From assembly GCF_023746535.1 (NCBI RefSeq), contig NZ_CP098747.1, forward strand, positions 1,556,364 to 1,620,363: a DNA stretch of 64,000 nt, written 5' to 3'. Under the pieces are notes generated by a model that saw nothing but the letters and a program-made list of their open reading frames with translations, ran no database searches and was not told where the DNA came from. Positions 62,054 to 64,000 of the stretch are shown one piece after another (within the stretch, counting starts at the first letter, position 1; every line of letters begins with the position of its first letter). The stretch is from Sneathiella marina (GTDB taxonomy: Bacteria; Pseudomonadota; Alphaproteobacteria; Sneathiellales; Sneathiellaceae). The position numbers and the translations under genes were made by a program.

Positions 62054-62638
62054 TTATTCAAGCATTTCAACATTGATGCCAACGGTGACTGCGCCAATGG
62101 CGACATTGGTTTCCGGGTCAACAATGGTGACACTGACCTGTGATTGGTAGGTTTGTGATGAATCGTCAAATTCCACGTCATCAATCAAAAGACCGTCAGG
62201 ACCGGCAGCATAGGTTTTTTTCCATTTGCCTTCATCGCCTTGCCAGAAATCCGAGGTCACATCACTCTGCCCGACATTCAGGCCCTTTTTGTCCATGACG
62301 AAAATCTCGGTAATGGTGCCTTGCGACTCTTCTTTCACGCCTTTCAGAAATGTTGACGTGTCATTGGCCAGAACCTTGTCGATCATCGGGCTGGCGCCGC
62401 CTTTGGTTTCGGCCCGCCATTTCTTGTCCATGCTGTCAATGTCGCTCTGGCTGAGATTTTCAGATGTCTTGTTCTGGTCCTTGATTGCGGCAACAACGGC
62501 TGGGTCCTGGGCCCAGACGCGGATTTGCTCATCCGCCAGTCCCTTCAGGGCGGCTTCATATTCGTTGGCGGCAACGGTGCTTGAGAAAAAACCAACAGCG
62601 GCGGCAGTTGTCAGGGAAATTAGAAAATTGCGGTTCAT
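62054..62638 (-). CDS. Periplasmic PDC-like sensor-domain protein
   Basis: A 194-residue exported protein. Residues 1-24 form a signal peptide ending VAA before NEYEAAL. The rest looks like a stand-alone PDC/Cache fold: ITEIFVMDKKGLNVGQSDVT, then SDFWQGDEGKWKKTY, then VSVTIVDPETNVAIGAVTVG. It has no membrane helix or signalling domain. GGAGAG precedes the ATG. It may capture a ligand and dock to the neighbouring chemoreceptor, or regulate it; both are inference. Confidence 0.78.
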   Translation of the reverse strand: MNRNFLISLTTAAAVGFFSSTVAANEYEAALKGLADEQIRVWAQDPAVVAAIKDQNKTSENLSQSDIDSMDKKWRAETKGGASPMIDKVLANDTSTFLKGVKEESQGTITEIFVMDKKGLNVGQSDVTSDFWQGDEGKWKKTYAAGPDGLLIDDVEFDDSSQTYQSQVSVTIVDPETNVAIGAVTVGINVEMLE

Positions 62639-63008
62639 CGATACTCTCCGGTACTTATTATTCTACGGTTCAGAAAATTTTGATTTTTTCTGTGGCATCC
62701 ATAACTAGAGTCAATTTGTGTAGAATTCGTAAATTGCTGACAGGTTTTGCGAAAATGGTCGATGAAAGCAGGTCGTTTTTGGTTATCCGAGGGTGAAGGG
62801 AGTGTGCAGGACGCGGGTCAAATCGTCCAATTTCAGGCCTTGCGCATCGCCGGGACAGGTACCGGCCGTGCCGGACGGCTTTGTTGTTTTGCAGATGATA
62901 AACCGGCCTGTAATGCGGCGGTGGGAAACCGCCGCATAACTATATAGTGCAAAAATGACCTGGCGTGATTGACATCATTCTGTTCAGGGCACGGCGGTCA
63001 CCGCCCCT
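62639..63008. other. 370-base region without a convincing gene
   Basis: The left end must hold the promoter of the PDC-like gene (a possible -35 TTGACT lies near 62710 on the minus strand). The rest has no open frame with a ribosome binding site that I trust. A 9-bp hairpin TGCGGCGGT/ACCGCCGCA lies at 62914-62936 without T-runs, and a weak GC-rich hairpin follows the stop of the right-edge gene at about 62985-63005. Confidence 0.6.
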
Positions 63009-64000
63009 TTATTCCACATGCAGTACGGCCATATTGCAGGTCGGTCGCATGCTGATGGGATCAATACTGTCAGCCGGTTTAACCAGGCCGCCGATTTCAT
63101 ATATTCTGCGTCCACGATGTCCTCTGTAAAGGGGGGTGTCGGGATCTCTTAAATGCCAAAGCTTGATGGCAAGGCAATATTTTATCCCCTTCGTCGTACT
63201 ATGCTGAGTGACGTAGAAAACCAGTGCCTCATTCAGTTTCAAATGCCGCTTTTTCCCGTTGATATTAACCCTCTTGCCAGGATCAAAGCGCCGGCCGTGA
63301 TAGTGGGCCTCAATTGTCTCGAATTTGCCTGCCAGCTTTTTTTGAATTTTTCCGCCCCAGTTTTTGCCGGTGATCAAGGGCTCTTTGCCAATGAGCTTCC
63401 ATAAGGCATCGTCGAAACTTTGCAAAATAGCGGTTTCTTTTTGCAGGCCTTTAAGGAAATTTCCGGCTTCATACAAGACGGTGTCGCAGGCCAGGCATTT
63501 GTCGTTTATTTCAGCCAAAACCCATTTATCTGCTTCGGTCTCCGCGCCCATGATTTTCCGTTGTTCCGCGGCCCTGGCCTGCAGTAAATCTAGATCCTTT
63601 TGTCGTTTGTTATCAACGGTAAGGTTTGCCAATCTATCATTTGTTTCCGTGAGCTCTTCCAAACGACGATTTATGCCCGTCAAGACGCCAATGGAAACCA
63701 TTATCTCCTGTCCCGTGGCTTGAACAGCTTTGGGGTCCGGTTTGGATGTGGATGACTTTACGTATTTCTTCTTCCTTTTCTTTTTTGGAGAAGAATAAAC
63801 CCTGTCTGGATCGAACTTTCGCTTTACTTTTTTTTGGGGTGTCGGCTTGTCAGATCCTTTTTCCTTCTTTTTCTTCTCAATCGGCTCATTATCATCATTG
63901 TCGAACTCATCATCAGGATGCTGCTTGCTTTTCATCTCCGCCTTGGTTTGTTCAGCAATTATGTCCTGGGAGAGAGCATGCTCTTCCAGGTTTTCTTCAA
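63009..64000 (-). CDS. Lysine-rich hypothetical protein, probably cut by the right edge
   Basis: The first ATG inside the window is at 63935 (308 residues), but the frame stays open without a stop to base 64000 and the ATG has GGAG directly against it. I therefore think the true start lies outside. The N-terminal 80 residues are strongly basic with Lys runs (KKKRKKKYVKSS) and look disordered. A helical stretch follows (about 80-130, with RRLEELTETNDRLANLTVDN). The C-terminal part has KCLACDTV and a compact, Lys/Arg-rich domain ending SMRPTCNMAVLHVE. I recognise no family; a nucleic-acid or surface-binding role is possible. Confidence 0.6.
   Translation of the reverse strand, partial: EENLEEHALSQDIIAEQTKAEMKSKQHPDDEFDNDDNEPIEKKKKEKGSDKPTPQKKVKRKFDPDRVYSSPKKKRKKKYVKSSTSKPDPKAVQATGQEIMVSIGVLTGINRRLEELTETNDRLANLTVDNKRQKDLDLLQARAAEQRKIMGAETEADKWVLAEINDKCLACDTVLYEAGNFLKGLQKETAILQSFDDALWKLIGKEPLITGKNWGGKIQKKLAGKFETIEAHYHGRRFDPGKRVNINGKKRHLKLNEALVFYVTQHSTTKGIKYCLAIKLWHLRDPDTPLYRGHRGRRIYEIGGLVKPADSIDPISMRPTCNMAVLHVE

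Noticed and set aside
62747-62947. Plus-strand 66-codon reading frame in the 370-base gap
   Set aside because: No ribosome binding site, low-complexity Gly/Ala/Arg composition and no resemblance to any family; the hairpin at 62914 lies inside it.

Overview
The window looks like chromosomal DNA of a marine-type alphaproteobacterium, possibly a Sneathiella/Rhodospirillales relative; the genus is inference, not shown. The evidence is gene content: split proton-translocating transhydrogenase (pntAA/pntAB/pntB) preceded by a tiny aa3-oxidase subunit IV gene, the alphaproteobacterial DUF1244 and DUF2312 proteins near pyruvate kinase and N-formylglutamate amidohydrolase, a zinc-ligand-poor ribosomal protein L36, heterotetrameric sarcosine oxidase, and a one-piece indolepyruvate ferredoxin oxidoreductase. 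I saw no insertion sequence, phage gene, CRISPR array, tRNA or rRNA.

Layout. 1-371 is the start of a glycosyltransferase leaving the left edge, in AT-rich DNA, followed by a HAD hydrolase. 1288-6856 (minus) is a complete dppABCDF-type peptide uptake operon with a strong hairpin between dppA and dppB. 7077-8069 (minus) is a luciferase-like flavin oxidoreductase. 8220-17034 (plus) is a form I aerobic carbon monoxide dehydrogenase locus: a membrane MHYT-LytTR regulator (CoxC-like), the three structural subunits coxMSL, the maturation factors coxDEF, and a molybdopterin cytidylyltransferase. A 13-bp direct repeat with a 20-bp period sits between the regulator and coxM. 17098-23951 holds single genes: a VPLPA-CTERM surface protein, an MFS exporter, a secreted alpha/beta hydrolase, a secreted cyclase-family protein, a DUF2332 protein and an SDR protein. 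24131-29250 is soxBDAG. 29235-34437 carries a HIT protein, a UshA-like periplasmic nucleotidase, an acyl-CoA synthetase, a methyltransferase-like protein and rpmJ with its own promoter and terminator.

34570-38592 is glcDEF (glycolate oxidase). 38644-47136 is mostly housekeeping: TPR protein, pyruvate kinase, phosphatase, GST-like and FkbM-like proteins, N-formylglutamate amidohydrolase, a YbdK-type carboxylate-amine ligase, DUF1244, DUF2312 and small unknowns. 47231-50701 is indolepyruvate ferredoxin oxidoreductase, divergent from a nucleotide-sugar epimerase, two hotdog thioesterases and oligoendopeptidase F. 54758-57835 is the aa3-oxidase subunit IV gene and pnt. 57979-60207 holds three very small lipoproteins, missed by length cut-offs, followed by a yiaWV-type membrane adaptor pair. 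60233-62638 (minus) is a chemoreceptor with a separate periplasmic PDC-like protein. The right edge is a lysine-rich protein of unknown function, probably cut by the window.

The best-supported functional theme is scavenging chemoheterotrophy. CO oxidation (cox), glycolate (glc), sarcosine (sox), peptides (dpp), extracellular nucleotides (UshA-like) and aromatic amino acids (indolepyruvate oxidoreductase) would feed electrons or carbon, and Pnt would supply NADPH. The observations I would follow first are the candidate CoxC operator upstream of coxM, the paired tiny lipoproteins sharing a CCxWGN tail, and the split PDC protein plus chemoreceptor.
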